DNA from: Caldifarciminota bacterium | Lineage (GTDB): Bacteria; Hydrothermota; Hydrothermia; UBA1063; CAJXJZ01 | Length of the DNA: 64,000 nt | Assembly: GCA_026986775.1 (NCBI GenBank) | Contig: JALSNX010000022.1 | Coordinates: 27,520-91,519 of the forward strand | Direction: 5' to 3' | Shown here: in pieces, positions 33,088-42,556 of the stretch | How the letters are laid out: every line of letters begins with the position of its first letter | How positions within the stretch are numbered: the first letter of the stretch is position 1 | Position numbers and translations under genes: made by a program | The notes under the pieces: model-generated | What the model saw: the letters and a program-made list of their open reading frames with translations, nothing else | Told to the model about the DNA's origin: nothing | Databases searched by the model: none

Positions 33088-33116
33088 TTGTTTTTTCATA
33101 TCGGCTCTTATATAAT
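33088..33116 (+). promoter_or_regulatory. Promoter of the lptA-lptB-rpoN-waaA operon (leaderless)
   Basis: TTGTTT (33088-33093), 17 bp, TATAAT (33111-33116), then only 6 nt to the ATG at 33123. No Shine-Dalgarno is present. The rest of the 179-bp gap (32944-33087) holds no clear terminator; a weak ATGAAG/CTTCAT hairpin occurs near 32970. Confidence 0.65.
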
Positions 33117-33122
33117 ATCAAA

Positions 33123-33986
33123 ATGATGTTAGTGTTGCTAACAATAGTTGCCTTTAACTTTGAAGCTGGGGTGTTAAAACTTGAAAAAAGAGATAGTTTT
33201 TATGTTACGAGACTGCTTGATTCAGTTTATATATACAATGATACCATGAAAATACTGGGAGATTATGGCGTATTCAATGAAAAAGATAATATGCTCTTTG
33301 TGGGGGGAGATGTGCTACTTTTAACACCTGAAATCAGGGCCTTGAGTGATTCCTTGATGATTCGTGAGGGTGGTAATATAATCCACTTTATGGGTAGTTG
33401 TGAGATAGTGCAGAAGGAAAGTGATACGTTATGGGGAAAACAGGTGAAAATTGTAGGGGATACCTTATTGGCCACAGACAGTGTCAGGGGACATTTTACT
33501 AAAAAGAACCTGCTTTTTTATGCGGATACCCTACTCGCATATGATTCCACATATATTCTTATGGGACAGGACGTCTGGATTAAAAGGATTTTCAGGGATA
33601 CACTGGTATTTAAAGGAGCGTATCTGAGAATTTCAGGGGATACCGTATTCTCAGATGCAGCACCTGTTATAGAGGTCGGAAAATACATAGTAAAAGGTGA
33701 TACTTTTTATTATCAGGAATCAGATTCTTCAGGTAGCTTCTTTGGCAGTGTCACCATCTCATGGGATTCTGGAATTGCCACTGGTGATACAGTTTTTTTC
33801 TACCTGCAGGATGAGTCACTTGACAGCCTGATACTCACAGGTAAGTGCAATCTTCAAAAACGCGCTGAGAAAAACACTGTAGAGCTCAATGGGTCATTGT
33901 TCAGAGTCTATTTTGAAAATGATAGTTTGAAAGAGCTTGTTGCAGAAAGCTCACATGGTGTAATGAGGAGTAGAAGGAATGAGTGA
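33123..33986 (+). CDS. LptA/OstA-like periplasmic LPS transport protein
   Basis: 287 residues. A short hydrophobic start (MMLVLLTIVAFNFEAG) is followed by a long series of beta-strands with the OstA rhythm (KILGDYGVFNEKDNMLFVGG, LLATDSVRGHFTKKNLLFYA, YIVKGDTFYYQES). LptA-type proteins form the beta-jellyroll bridge that carries LPS across the periplasm to LptD. Assignment is supported by lptB immediately downstream (8-bp overlap) and by LptD elsewhere in the window. It is longer than E. coli LptA, as in FCB-type OstA proteins. Confidence 0.75.
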   Translation: MMLVLLTIVAFNFEAGVLKLEKRDSFYVTRLLDSVYIYNDTMKILGDYGVFNEKDNMLFVGGDVLLLTPEIRALSDSLMIREGGNIIHFMGSCEIVQKESDTLWGKQVKIVGDTLLATDSVRGHFTKKNLLFYADTLLAYDSTYILMGQDVWIKRIFRDTLVFKGAYLRISGDTVFSDAAPVIEVGKYIVKGDTFYYQESDSSGSFFGSVTISWDSGIATGDTVFFYLQDESLDSLILTGKCNLQKRAEKNTVELNGSLFRVYFENDSLKELVAESSHGVMRSRRNE

Positions 33987-34701
33987 GCTTCGTGCTGTGA
34001 AACTGAGGAAGATTTATAAAAAAAGGGAAGTGGTTAAGGGTATAACAATAAAGGTGAAGCAGGGAGAAGTTGTTGGGCTCCTTGGTCCGAATGGTGCAGG
34101 TAAGACGACGTCTTTTTACATGATAATGGGGGCGGTGAGGCCAGATGGAGGAAAGATTTACTTTGATGGAAAGGATATATCTTCTTATCCAATGTATAAA
34201 AGGGCAGGACTCGGGATAAGTTATCTGCCACAGGAAAGTTCTGTCTTCAGAAGGCTAACTGTATGGGAAAATATAGAGGCTGTTTTGGAAATGAGGGGAG
34301 TGGATAAAGAAACGAGGAAAAAGAGAACAGAGGAACTTCTCAATCTGTTCAATATTTATAAGCTGAAAAATTCCATTGCCATGACCCTTTCAGGTGGTGA
34401 GAGGCGAAGGCTGGAAGTGGCAAGGGCACTTGCAATTGAGCCCCGAATTTTATTACTTGATGAACCTTTCACCGGGATAGACCCAAAAACCAGAGAGGAG
34501 ATACAGGATATTATAATTCAACTTAAAGATATGAACATCGGTATTCTGATTACCGACCATAATGTAAGAGAAACACTTGCTATCTGTGATAGAGCCTATA
34601 TAATATATGATGGCAGAATTCTTTTACATGGAACAGCAGAGGAGTTGATTAATAATGAAGAGGCAAGAAAGATCTATCTTGGCAGGAGGTTTAGTCTATG
34701 A
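33979..34701 (+). CDS. lptB: LPS export ABC transporter ATP-binding protein
   Basis: 240 residues. Walker A is GPNGAGKTTSFYMIMG, the Q-loop YLPQESSVFRRLTVWEN, the signature LSGGERRRLEVARALA and Walker B ILLLDEPFTGIDP; the H-loop is ITDHNVRET. The FRRLTV and GERRR elements are typical of LptB, which powers LPS extraction with LptFG. It lies between the LptA-like gene and rpoN, the classical lptA-lptB-rpoN order, with 8-bp and 4-bp overlaps. Confidence 0.95.
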   Translation: MSELRAVKLRKIYKKREVVKGITIKVKQGEVVGLLGPNGAGKTTSFYMIMGAVRPDGGKIYFDGKDISSYPMYKRAGLGISYLPQESSVFRRLTVWENIEAVLEMRGVDKETRKKRTEELLNLFNIYKLKNSIAMTLSGGERRRLEVARALAIEPRILLLDEPFTGIDPKTREEIQDIIIQLKDMNIGILITDHNVRETLAICDRAYIIYDGRILLHGTAEELINNEEARKIYLGRRFSL

Positions 34702-36008
34702 AGCTTGAGCATAGATTGCAGGAAAGGCTTGAACTCAAGCTCAAGCCCATTCCTCTTTTAGTACTGGAGGCAAAAATTCTTGAACTTCCAGCGCTGGAGC
34801 TTGAAGAGGCAATTATAAATGAAGTTGAGGCAAACCCAATTCTTGATGTACCTGAAAGTCTTGAAAATAGCATTAATACCATGCTGAAAAAAGCAGAGTA
34901 CCTATCCTATGAACCGGAGTTAAACGCTCATCCTATGGGAGGATATGAAGATGATACTCCCTCTCCTGAAGAACTCCTTGAAGCCCCACCTGTATCCGTG
35001 TGGGACAGACTTGAAGTTCAGGCAAGTGCTGAGTTTACAGAGGAAAATGAGAGAAGGATAGCAATGGCCATACTTGATAATTTAGATGGGAAAGGATTTT
35101 TGAGCATAAGCGAAGAGGAGCTCGCAAAAATAACAGGTTCGGATTTAAATGATGTGAAAAAGGTAAGGCGCTCGTTTATGGAACTTGATCCGGTGGGCTC
35201 TGGCAGTCTTTCAATCTCTGAGTTTCTGCTTTTCCAGTTGCTTTTAAGACGTTTAATTTCAGAAGAAGAATTCAAAGAGTTTGCAGAGCATCTTGATGAA
35301 AATAAGATAAAAGAGATAACCCGGAATTTGAAAATAAGTCTTCTTCCGTATCCGTTCAGTCTGTATGAGAAAGACTCACCTCTCTATGTTATCCCTGAAA
35401 TCACATTTAAAATTGTAGATGGAAAAATACAGGTTGAAATTTATGAGTCACCGTTTACAAGTTTACAGATAAATCCACTCTATGAGGAGATGTTGCGTTC
35501 TAAAAGTACACCAAAGGATATAAAGAAGTTTCTTGCAGTGAAGTATAAAAGTGCCCAGAAATTCAGAGAGGCCTTAATAAAAAGAAGGGAGTATATACGA
35601 AGAATTGCAGAGTTTATTGCTCAAAAACAGGAGGATTTTCTTTTAGGAAAAGCGTCTTATCCTGTTCCGGTAAGTCAGAAGGACGCTTCAGTTGAGCTTG
35701 AAATACCGCCATCAACACTGAACCGAATATTGAAGGAAAAGTATGCAGATACGCCAAGAGGCATATTTGCATTACGTTTCTTCTTTAAGCGTGGTGTTCG
35801 TGGCGCTCATTTTGCCCTATCTCAGGATGAATTGGGTGATATTATTCGCGAAATTATAGAGAGTGAAGATAAGGCGCATCCTCTCTCTGATGAGGAGATT
35901 ACAGCGATTTTATACCAGAGAGGCATAAAGATTAAAAGGAGGACTGTTGCAGCCAAAAGGAAGGAACTCGGCATTCCGTCCTCAAGAGAGAGAAGAATAA
36001 GAGAGTAA
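34698..36008 (+). CDS. rpoN: RNA polymerase sigma-54 factor
   Basis: 436 residues. Region I is short and rich in Leu/Glu rather than Gln (LEHRLQERLELKLKPIPLLV); the core-binding region and helix-turn-helix follow (KDASVELEIPPSTLNRILKE). The C-terminus carries the RpoN box variant TVAAKRKELGIPSSRERR that reads the -24 element. This sigma factor needs AAA+ activators, one of which is encoded at 18273, and a -24/-12 site is found at 18133. It starts 4 bp inside lptB, and its stop overlaps the waaA start (TAATG). Confidence 0.95.
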   Translation: MKLEHRLQERLELKLKPIPLLVLEAKILELPALELEEAIINEVEANPILDVPESLENSINTMLKKAEYLSYEPELNAHPMGGYEDDTPSPEELLEAPPVSVWDRLEVQASAEFTEENERRIAMAILDNLDGKGFLSISEEELAKITGSDLNDVKKVRRSFMELDPVGSGSLSISEFLLFQLLLRRLISEEEFKEFAEHLDENKIKEITRNLKISLLPYPFSLYEKDSPLYVIPEITFKIVDGKIQVEIYESPFTSLQINPLYEEMLRSKSTPKDIKKFLAVKYKSAQKFREALIKRREYIRRIAEFIAQKQEDFLLGKASYPVPVSQKDASVELEIPPSTLNRILKEKYADTPRGIFALRFFFKRGVRGAHFALSQDELGDIIREIIESEDKAHPLSDEEITAILYQRGIKIKRRTVAAKRKELGIPSSRERRIRE

Positions 36009-37210
36009 TGTATAAGATTTATCGCTTTCTTAACACGCTCTTTACCCTGCCCATACGTTCACCGGGTATAGGTGGTGCCTCAAGACCATCTGTCTGGTTT
36101 CACATTGCATCCCTTGGTGAAATCAATTCAGCTCGTGGTCTAATTGACAGGTTTCTGGAAAATGAATATTTCGTGTTCGCTACGGTGTTTACAGGTTCAG
36201 GATATGAAAGATTAAAGGATATGTATAAAGGAGTCAGAAATTTTGAGGTGGTCAGGTTCCCATACGATAAAGCTGGTTTTATTGAAAAGGTTTATAAGCT
36301 AAAGAGTATAAGGGCATTAATTATAGTTGAGACAGAACTCTGGCCAAATCTCATTAATGTGAGCGCAAAATATACAAACCTCTACCTTGTAAACGCAAGA
36401 ATATCCGATAAGAACGCAGCAAGAATCAAGAAATTTGAGGTTTTTTTCAGAGGATTACTTGACAAATTTTCACTGATTTTTCCTCAGTCAACCTACCAGC
36501 TTGAAAGATTCCGCGAGTTTGGCGTGCCTGAAGAACGTCTGATTTTTGTTGGTAATACAAAGGTTGATGGTTTAAATATTGACCCTTCAAAACTGCTCAA
36601 GCGTAGTGAGATTGGTATTCCACCAGATGAATTCGTTGTTGTGTTTGGTAGTGTAAGAGGCAGGGAGATACCTCAAATAGTAGATACTATCGCTTTTCTT
36701 CTGCAAAATGGAATTGGTGTCATTGTGGCACCGAGACATCCCATTCGTGTTGGCTTGCTGGAAGAAAAGCTTATAGAAAAAGGGATACCCTTTGTTAGGA
36801 GAACGCGGAGTAAGTATAAGAAAGGTCAGGTATTTATAGTTGATACGCTTGGAGAACTGAAGAAGTTTTACTATCTTGCCAGTGTGGCCTTTGTGGGAGG
36901 CACACTGAAAGATTATGGTGGTCACAATGTACTTGAACCTGCAATTTTTGCAAAGCCTGTTTTATTCGGCCCCTTTATACACAATGTAAAGGATGAGGCT
37001 GAAGGTATTTTGAAGGCTGGTGGTGGAATCCTTGTTAGAGACCCAGAAGAACTCACCAGCAAAATACTGGAGCTTCATTCTGACAGGAGAAAGTCGGCTC
37101 TTATGGGTGAAAATGCTCTGAGATTCGTGGAAAATTTAAAAAAGTCATCTGACAGAATATTCAAACTTATAATGAGGGACATTGGTGAGGGCACAGGAAC
37201 TTTATTATGA
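36008..37210 (+). CDS. waaA: 3-deoxy-D-manno-octulosonic acid transferase
   Basis: 400 residues of the KdtA family, which transfers Kdo to lipid A precursors at the inner membrane. The acceptor-domain motif is HIASLGEINSARGLI with the catalytic Glu of the S(V/L)GE motif, followed by VETELWPNLI. The donor-domain elements are FVGGTLKDYGGHNVLEPAIF and KPVLFGPFIHN. The N-terminal membrane anchor region is short compared with proteobacterial enzymes. The gene strengthens the case that this organism makes LPS. It overlaps the following peptidase gene by 29 bp. Confidence 0.92.
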   Translation: MYKIYRFLNTLFTLPIRSPGIGGASRPSVWFHIASLGEINSARGLIDRFLENEYFVFATVFTGSGYERLKDMYKGVRNFEVVRFPYDKAGFIEKVYKLKSIRALIIVETELWPNLINVSAKYTNLYLVNARISDKNAARIKKFEVFFRGLLDKFSLIFPQSTYQLERFREFGVPEERLIFVGNTKVDGLNIDPSKLLKRSEIGIPPDEFVVVFGSVRGREIPQIVDTIAFLLQNGIGVIVAPRHPIRVGLLEEKLIEKGIPFVRRTRSKYKKGQVFIVDTLGELKKFYYLASVAFVGGTLKDYGGHNVLEPAIFAKPVLFGPFIHNVKDEAEGILKAGGGILVRDPEELTSKILELHSDRRKSALMGENALRFVENLKKSSDRIFKLIMRDIGEGTGTLL

Positions 37211-38762
37211 AATTCTTAGACAACTCAGAGAGGAGGAATTTTACGCTCTGCTTGCTGATTTTATATCATATAATCGTATTCAGGGCACATCGGAAATGGA
37301 AGAGGCCATGGTGTTTGTAAAGGAAGTCTTTGATGCCAAAGGAGTTTTAAATACTTTGTCAGTGAAGCAACTGGTGTATGGAGAAAGAACTTATGGACTT
37401 CCATATTTCCGTGGATGGAAGCCCCGATACCAGAAAGCAACTATCCGCTATGGAAGCAAAAGGATTGTTCTTGAATTTAACCTTAATCCACTTACCTTTG
37501 TTCAGAGGAGCGGAAACATTGAAGGCAGATACAGGATATCACAGGGTAATTTTAAAAATACAAGCGATAGTTTTATCCTTGTTTCTGACCTTGGGAAGGG
37601 GATATTGGAGTATCTGTTCCATAGCAGGGCAAAAGGCGTTGTTCTGTATGACAAATCGGCTCCGTACAATGCCCGAAAGAAATTCCAGTTCTGGTATTAT
37701 AGTCCAAAGGAGCCTGAATTCACAGGTGTTGTTGTTACCCGCAGAGAAGCAGATGAAATAAAGCATCACATTGAAGCGAAAAGAGATATTTTTATTGAAA
37801 TTAAATCCAGTTCCGATTTTTATGACCCTGAGAATTTATACTTACTTGCAAGAATTGAGGGAGAAAGAGAGGATGCTATACTGTATGTCGCACATACCTG
37901 CCATGCAAGGGGTGAAGCAAATGATAACGGGTCGGGTGCTTCAAGTCTTATCTATGCTGCCATAACCATGCAGAGGATGATAGACAAAGGGATTCTTAAA
38001 AAACCACCCTATACGGTATATTTTCTACTTGTGCCTGAAATGTGGGGCAGTGCCCTGTTTGTGGAAGAGAAGAGAAAATTACTAAAAAGTATTTTTGCAG
38101 GTTTCAATTTTGACATGGTAGGTAGTAGTATAGAGAAGACCGGCGGTCGTGTTGTTATAGAAAAGCCTCATGGGATAATAAAGACAAACATCCATACGGT
38201 TTTTAAATCTCATGTTGAAAGCGTTCAGAGATTCCTTGATTTTCCTTATGCGGTATATATACGAAATTTTGAAGGTGGAAGTGACCATCTCATATTCCAG
38301 AATACTGAATTTGAGATTCCCATGCCCATGCTGATTCACTGGCCCGATAGATTCTATCATTCAGATATGGATGTTATTTCCAACATAGACCCGAGAGCAA
38401 TATGGAGAAACGTTATTCTTATGGTATCAATGCCTTATCTGATCAGGAAAAATAAAATAGTATTCAGAAAGAGACGGGTGCTTCAAAGTGGGAAGGATGT
38501 TTACAGAGTTGTGAGAAAAGGTGTGTACATTCCGACAATGGATGAAGACTTTGATACAAGAATACGATGGTTTAAGTTACTGCTTGAGAAAAAGGGATAC
38601 GTTAATTTCATGCACTTTTTCTATTATATTGATGGAATGAGCGGTTTTTCAGATATTTTGAGCCGTTTGAGAAAAGATAGTGGGAAAAAAGTAGATGTTG
38701 AGATTTACAGAGAGTATGTAACTTACCTTCTGAATAAGGATGTAATAAAAGTCAAATCGTAG
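37182..38762 (+). CDS. DUF4910/M28-like zinc aminopeptidase
   Basis: 526 residues. The core holds the M28/DUF4910 metal motif VAHTCHARGEANDNGSGASS (His, Asp and surrounding ANDN-SG), the catalytic Glu region YFLLVPEMWGSALF, and a later FEGGSDHLIF metal site. An inserted segment (about residues 100-200) resembles a protease-associated domain. It probably trims N-termini of peptides or glycopeptides. No signal peptide is visible. The start is TTG 37182 or GTG 37185 inside waaA, with GAGGG upstream. Confidence 0.78.
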   Translation: MVRAQELYYEILRQLREEEFYALLADFISYNRIQGTSEMEEAMVFVKEVFDAKGVLNTLSVKQLVYGERTYGLPYFRGWKPRYQKATIRYGSKRIVLEFNLNPLTFVQRSGNIEGRYRISQGNFKNTSDSFILVSDLGKGILEYLFHSRAKGVVLYDKSAPYNARKKFQFWYYSPKEPEFTGVVVTRREADEIKHHIEAKRDIFIEIKSSSDFYDPENLYLLARIEGEREDAILYVAHTCHARGEANDNGSGASSLIYAAITMQRMIDKGILKKPPYTVYFLLVPEMWGSALFVEEKRKLLKSIFAGFNFDMVGSSIEKTGGRVVIEKPHGIIKTNIHTVFKSHVESVQRFLDFPYAVYIRNFEGGSDHLIFQNTEFEIPMPMLIHWPDRFYHSDMDVISNIDPRAIWRNVILMVSMPYLIRKNKIVFRKRRVLQSGKDVYRVVRKGVYIPTMDEDFDTRIRWFKLLLEKKGYVNFMHFFYYIDGMSGFSDILSRLRKDSGKKVDVEIYREYVTYLLNKDVIKVKS

Positions 38763-38825
38763 TTTCCATTTTTTGCACGAAGTGTTTCGTATATAATTCT
38801 ATGCCTTAAAAAGGAGGATATTATC

Positions 38826-40031
38826 GTGAGATATGAGGATATACTCAAACTTGCCATGGAGGAAGAGGATAATATAGCCAATTTTCTCGCTGACATAGTA
38901 TCAATCAGAAGCCTTTCAGGCGAGGAGGAAGAGGTTATTTTGCGGATAAAAGAGGAGATGGAGAAGGTTGGTTTTGACGAAGTGAGAATTGATGATTTTG
39001 GTAATGTCATCGGCAGGATAGGGAATGGGAAGAAGAAGATAGCCTTTGATGCACATGTTGATGTTGTTGATACAGGTGATTTATCTTTATGGGAGTTTGA
39101 CCCATTTAAAGGGAAAGTCATAGGGGATAAAGTGATTGGAAGGGGAGCCTCTGACCAGAAGGCAGGAATGGCAAGTATAGTTTATGCGGGTAAAATTCTC
39201 AAAAAACTTGGCATTGAAGGTGATTTTACCTTTTATGGAATAGGTTCTATAATGGAAGAGGATTGTGATGGTCTGCCGTGGATGTATCTTGTGGAAAAAG
39301 AAAACTTCAGGCCCGACGTGGTGGTGCTTACAGAGCCTACAGACCTTGGAATATACAGAGGACACAGGGGAAGAATGGAGATTGAGGTTATTGTTCGTGG
39401 TAAATCTGCACATGGAGCCTTCCCTCATCTCGGGGATAATGCAATTTACAAGGCTGCAGATATAATAAATGACATCCGTGACCTTGCTCCAACTCTGAGA
39501 GAACATGATTTTCTTGGCAAAGGCACCCTGACCGTTTCCAGAATAAGAGGGCATGGTCCTTCTCTATGTTCAGTTGCAGATTACGCTGATATATATATAG
39601 ATAGAAGGCTTACTCTTGGTGAAACCCTTGAAAGTTCACTGAATGAAATAAAGTCCCTTGCCGCTGTGCAAAAGTATGGGGCAGAAGTCCATGTTCCTGT
39701 TTATGAGAAGAAGTCCTATAAAGGTTACCTCCTTCCCATGAAGAAATACTATCCAACGTGGTTAATGGATGAGAAAAGCCCGTATCTTTTGAATGCCAGA
39801 AAAGCATTTTCAGGACTGTTTAATGAGGAAGCGAGGATTGGAAAATGGACCTTCAGCACAAACGGTGTTACAATAGCGGGTATGTATAATATTTCAGCCT
39901 TTGGATTTGGCCCTGGTATTGAGAAAATAGCACACTCACCAAACGAATACTGTCCAAAAGACCATTTACCGAAAGCATCAAGTATGTATGTGGCATTCAC
40001 ACTGCTTGAGTCCGGGATTACCTTAGAATAA
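38826..40031 (+). CDS. YgeY-type M20 family metallohydrolase
   Basis: 401 residues from GTG with AAAAGGAGG. Metal-binding motifs are FDAHVDVVDTGD and GRGASDQKAGMASIVYAG, with IMEEDCDGLPW and LTEPTDLGIYRGHRGRMEIE, ADYADIYIDRRLTLGE and KWTFSTNGVTIAG. This string of motifs is distinctive of the YgeY family, often linked with selenium-dependent purine or amino acid catabolism. The real substrate is unknown, and no Se-related genes are near. The 3' end overlaps the convergent secreted gene by 14 bp. Confidence 0.85.
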   Translation: MRYEDILKLAMEEEDNIANFLADIVSIRSLSGEEEEVILRIKEEMEKVGFDEVRIDDFGNVIGRIGNGKKKIAFDAHVDVVDTGDLSLWEFDPFKGKVIGDKVIGRGASDQKAGMASIVYAGKILKKLGIEGDFTFYGIGSIMEEDCDGLPWMYLVEKENFRPDVVVLTEPTDLGIYRGHRGRMEIEVIVRGKSAHGAFPHLGDNAIYKAADIINDIRDLAPTLREHDFLGKGTLTVSRIRGHGPSLCSVADYADIYIDRRLTLGETLESSLNEIKSLAAVQKYGAEVHVPVYEKKSYKGYLLPMKKYYPTWLMDEKSPYLLNARKAFSGLFNEEARIGKWTFSTNGVTIAGMYNISAFGFGPGIEKIAHSPNEYCPKDHLPKASSMYVAFTLLESGITLE

Positions 40032-41571
40032 TTATAGCTCTTTTACGTTTTCTGTCAAAGAGGATACCGTTCCTGGTGGATAAAAGTCCACCGGGAATTC
40101 TTCTTCCTGTAAGGTCATAGTAGATCGGTGCTGGTTGAATGTTGTCATACCTGGTAAAAACAGCATTGATTACTGGCTTTTTATGATTTCTGGATGATGA
40201 AAGGTTGATAGTTAAATAGGAATATTCCCTTAAAGCAGAACCGGGGTCAATTGTAGGGGTTGCATACACTATTTTACCCCCACCTTCTGTGCTGAATCCT
40301 GCAACCATAAGGTAAATGTTACCTGAAATGTGATGACCTCTTGATATAGTGAATTCCAGAAAACCTCTTGAAGATGCGAATTTTATATAATCAGGTTGAG
40401 CAGTAATCTGAAGTGAGTCCCTGAGTTCTACTTCCTGAGTGCTGTTGTTAACTTTAAAATAAAAATCATAGGATGGAAGAAATCCGTCTCTTGACCATGG
40501 TGTTGAAACCTCTGTTCTCGTGTCAAAAGATAGAACCACATATGTCCTTGCAACTTCTGGATTGAACTTTACAGCGATATAGAATACAGTATCGTTTTCC
40601 CCTGTATAAATAATCGTATTGCCATTCTTTGTGTGAAGTGTTGCTGTACTATCAAGTGTGCCATCAAGCACAAATACAGGTTCTTCTGTTTCTATATTCC
40701 TTTGTTCAAGCCAGTAAATTGTGTTGAGCATCAATTGGGGGTGTGTGGTGCCTCCTTCATTCCAGCCATCATATAGTCTATCATGGGGGTCACCTGTTCC
40801 GTCGTCAATAGGTGATGAATCTCCAATAGCAGCCACTCTTCCCCTTCCATAGGTGCTTATTGCAAACATGGCTCCGTGTGTTCCTGAGTATCCCGATTTA
40901 AATATAAGTCCTTTAACATTGGGATTATACTCTGGATGAAGTTCCATGCCGTCTCCTGCATGGAAAGAGAGTGCAGAAACTGAACCATAGGGGCCGTCAA
41001 TTATGATATGCGTTCTATCAGGAATATTTCTTGAGACCTCTGTAAAACTATTGGGTCTGTCACCTGTAATATTGAAATGTATGCCAAATAGCTGTTCGCT
41101 TCCAAGGTCATTAAAAACACGTGGTGAGTCCCATCCAGACCTGTTTCTGTCTGACATATTGTGGTCCGCTATCATCAAAAGACCACCACCGTTTTCCACA
41201 AATCTTCTTATAGCAGCTTTTTCGTTATTACTGAAGGGATTCTGTGGCTCAGGTATAACAAAAACATCAAAGTTTGAAAGGTCCATGGGATTGGTCGGGT
41301 CATTATAGGTAATGGGTGCGTTGTGGAGAATGTAAACTGTATCATGCAGTTCTGAATATATTGCAAAGCCGAATGCCGAAAATGCACCGTCCCAGTCCCC
41401 CTCGTTTTGAGGGTTTTGTGGAAGAGGTTCCGGAAAGTCTCTATCCACTATCCAGTCAGCATTGCCTGCAGTTTCATCTTTTGTCCAGTCAAATAGAACT
41501 TTGTAAGAATATAGAGGTGAATGAATTACAGAGAGAAAAAAAATCAAAGAGAATAGTTTTTTCAATTTCAT
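40018..41571 (-). CDS. Secreted GATase-like/DUF4350-type protein with sorting-domain-like tail
   Basis: 517 residues from the ATG at 41571, which begins a clean signal peptide (KLFSLIFFLSVIHSPLYS); the track start adds 17 residues that would lie in the promoter. A glutamine-amidotransferase-like region at about 65-280 contains NFDVFVIPEPQNPFSNNEKA and FVENGGGLLMIADHN, as in GldG/DUF4350 proteins, and GRGRVAAIGDSS. A beta-sandwich region and a tail (YYDLTGRRIPGG ... KRAIIILR) like a Por sorting domain follow. It probably acts on the cell surface; no catalytic triad is claimed. Confidence 0.7.
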   Translation of the reverse strand: MKLKKLFSLIFFLSVIHSPLYSYKVLFDWTKDETAGNADWIVDRDFPEPLPQNPQNEGDWDGAFSAFGFAIYSELHDTVYILHNAPITYNDPTNPMDLSNFDVFVIPEPQNPFSNNEKAAIRRFVENGGGLLMIADHNMSDRNRSGWDSPRVFNDLGSEQLFGIHFNITGDRPNSFTEVSRNIPDRTHIIIDGPYGSVSALSFHAGDGMELHPEYNPNVKGLIFKSGYSGTHGAMFAISTYGRGRVAAIGDSSPIDDGTGDPHDRLYDGWNEGGTTHPQLMLNTIYWLEQRNIETEEPVFVLDGTLDSTATLHTKNGNTIIYTGENDTVFYIAVKFNPEVARTYVVLSFDTRTEVSTPWSRDGFLPSYDFYFKVNNSTQEVELRDSLQITAQPDYIKFASSRGFLEFTISRGHHISGNIYLMVAGFSTEGGGKIVYATPTIDPGSALREYSYLTINLSSSRNHKKPVINAVFTRYDNIQPAPIYYDLTGRRIPGGLLSTRNGILFDRKRKRAIIILR

Positions 41572-41578
41572 TGTACAA

Positions 41579-41607
41579 AGTATAAGGCAAGTGCTTTGCC
41601 CGTGCAA
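41579..41607 (-). promoter_or_regulatory. Promoter of the secreted DUF4350-like gene (leaderless)
   Basis: On the minus strand TTGCAC (41602-41607), 17 bp and TATACT (41579-41584), with only 7 nt to the ATG at 41571. This position rules out the upstream ORF-track start. Confidence 0.75.
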
Positions 41608-41628
41608 TAGGTTTTCTTTCACATTGTT

Positions 41629-41657
41629 TTGATTGACCTTTACGCATGTGGTATAAT
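41629..41657 (+). promoter_or_regulatory. Promoter of the sucD operon
   Basis: TTGATT (41629-41634), 17 bp and TATAAT (41652-41657). The chosen sucD ATG at 41679 follows AAAAGGAG. The track start at 41646 overlaps this -10 region and is therefore unlikely. Confidence 0.75.
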
Positions 41658-41678
41658 TTTAAAAAAGGAGTGCATGAG

Positions 41679-42545
41679 ATGGCTATACTTGTAGGTAAAG
41701 AAACAAGACTCGTTGTGCAGGGAATTACAGGAAGGGATGGCTCTTTTCATGCAAAACTGATGAAAGAATATGGTACCAATGTGGTTGCAGGAGTTACTCC
41801 TGGAAAAGGTGGAATGAATGTGGAGGGCATACCTGTTTTCAATACCATGAAAGAAGCTGTTGAGGAAACGAAGGCCAACACATCTGTGATATTTGTCCCC
41901 GCTCCTTATGCTGCAGATGCCATAATAGAGGCTGCAGACAGTGGAGTTAAACTCATTGTGGCTATTACTGAGGGGATTCCCGTACATGATATGGTTAAGG
42001 CCAAGAAGTATGTTGTTGAAAAGGGTGTAAGACTGATTGGTCCTAACTGCCCCGGACTTATAACACCGGATGAAGCCAAGGTGGGTATTTTGCCGGGACA
42101 TATATTTAAGAGAGGTAGGGTTGGTGTTATTTCAAGAAGTGGCACCCTTACTTATGAAATTGTGAGCCATCTTACAGCGTATGGACTTGGCCAATCCACT
42201 GCCATAGGTATTGGAGGCGATCCTATTATAGGGTCAAGGTTTATAGACCTTTTAAGATTGTTTAAAGAGGACGATGAAACAGAGGCAGTTGTGCTTATTG
42301 GAGAAATTGGGGGTACTGATGAGCAGGATGCAGCAAAATACATAAAAGAGAGTTTCGGTAAACCTGTGGTGGCGTTTATTGCCGGACGTACAGCCCCCAG
42401 AGAAAAGAGGATGGGACATGCTGGTGCCATTATTCAGGGAAGTGAAGGTACGGCTGAAGAGAAAATCAAAGCCTTTGAAGATGCAGGTGTGAAAGTCGCC
42501 GCCGAACCTGAAGAGGTGGCAAAATTGCTTAAAGACATTCTGTAA
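41679..42545 (+). CDS. sucD: Succinyl-CoA synthetase (ADP-forming) subunit alpha
   Basis: 288 residues from the ATG at 41679. Motifs include the CoA-binding [54 protein letters not shown] and the catalytic phospho-His region [18 protein letters not shown]. The enzyme makes ATP or GTP from succinyl-CoA. The beta subunit gene (sucC) is not adjacent, which is unusual. It heads an operon running to 47745 and may be paired with the 2-oxoacid ferredoxin oxidoreductase alpha gene at 50978 in an incomplete or reductive TCA route (inference). Confidence 0.93.
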   Translation: MAILVGKETRLVVQGITGRDGSFHAKLMKEYGTNVVAGVTPGKGGMNVEGIPVFNTMKEAVEETKANTSVIFVPAPYAADAIIEAADSGVKLIVAITEGIPVHDMVKAKKYVVEKGVRLIGPNCPGLITPDEAKVGILPGHIFKRGRVGVISRSGTLTYEIVSHLTAYGLGQSTAIGIGGDPIIGSRFIDLLRLFKEDDETEAVVLIGEIGGTDEQDAAKYIKESFGKPVVAFIAGRTAPREKRMGHAGAIIQGSEGTAEEKIKAFEDAGVKVAAEPEEVAKLLKDIL

Positions 42546-42556
42546 TGAGGGGAATT

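Noticed and set aside
41646-41678. Upstream start of sucD in the ORF track
   Set aside because: It covers the TATAAT box; ATG 41679 has AAAAGGAG.
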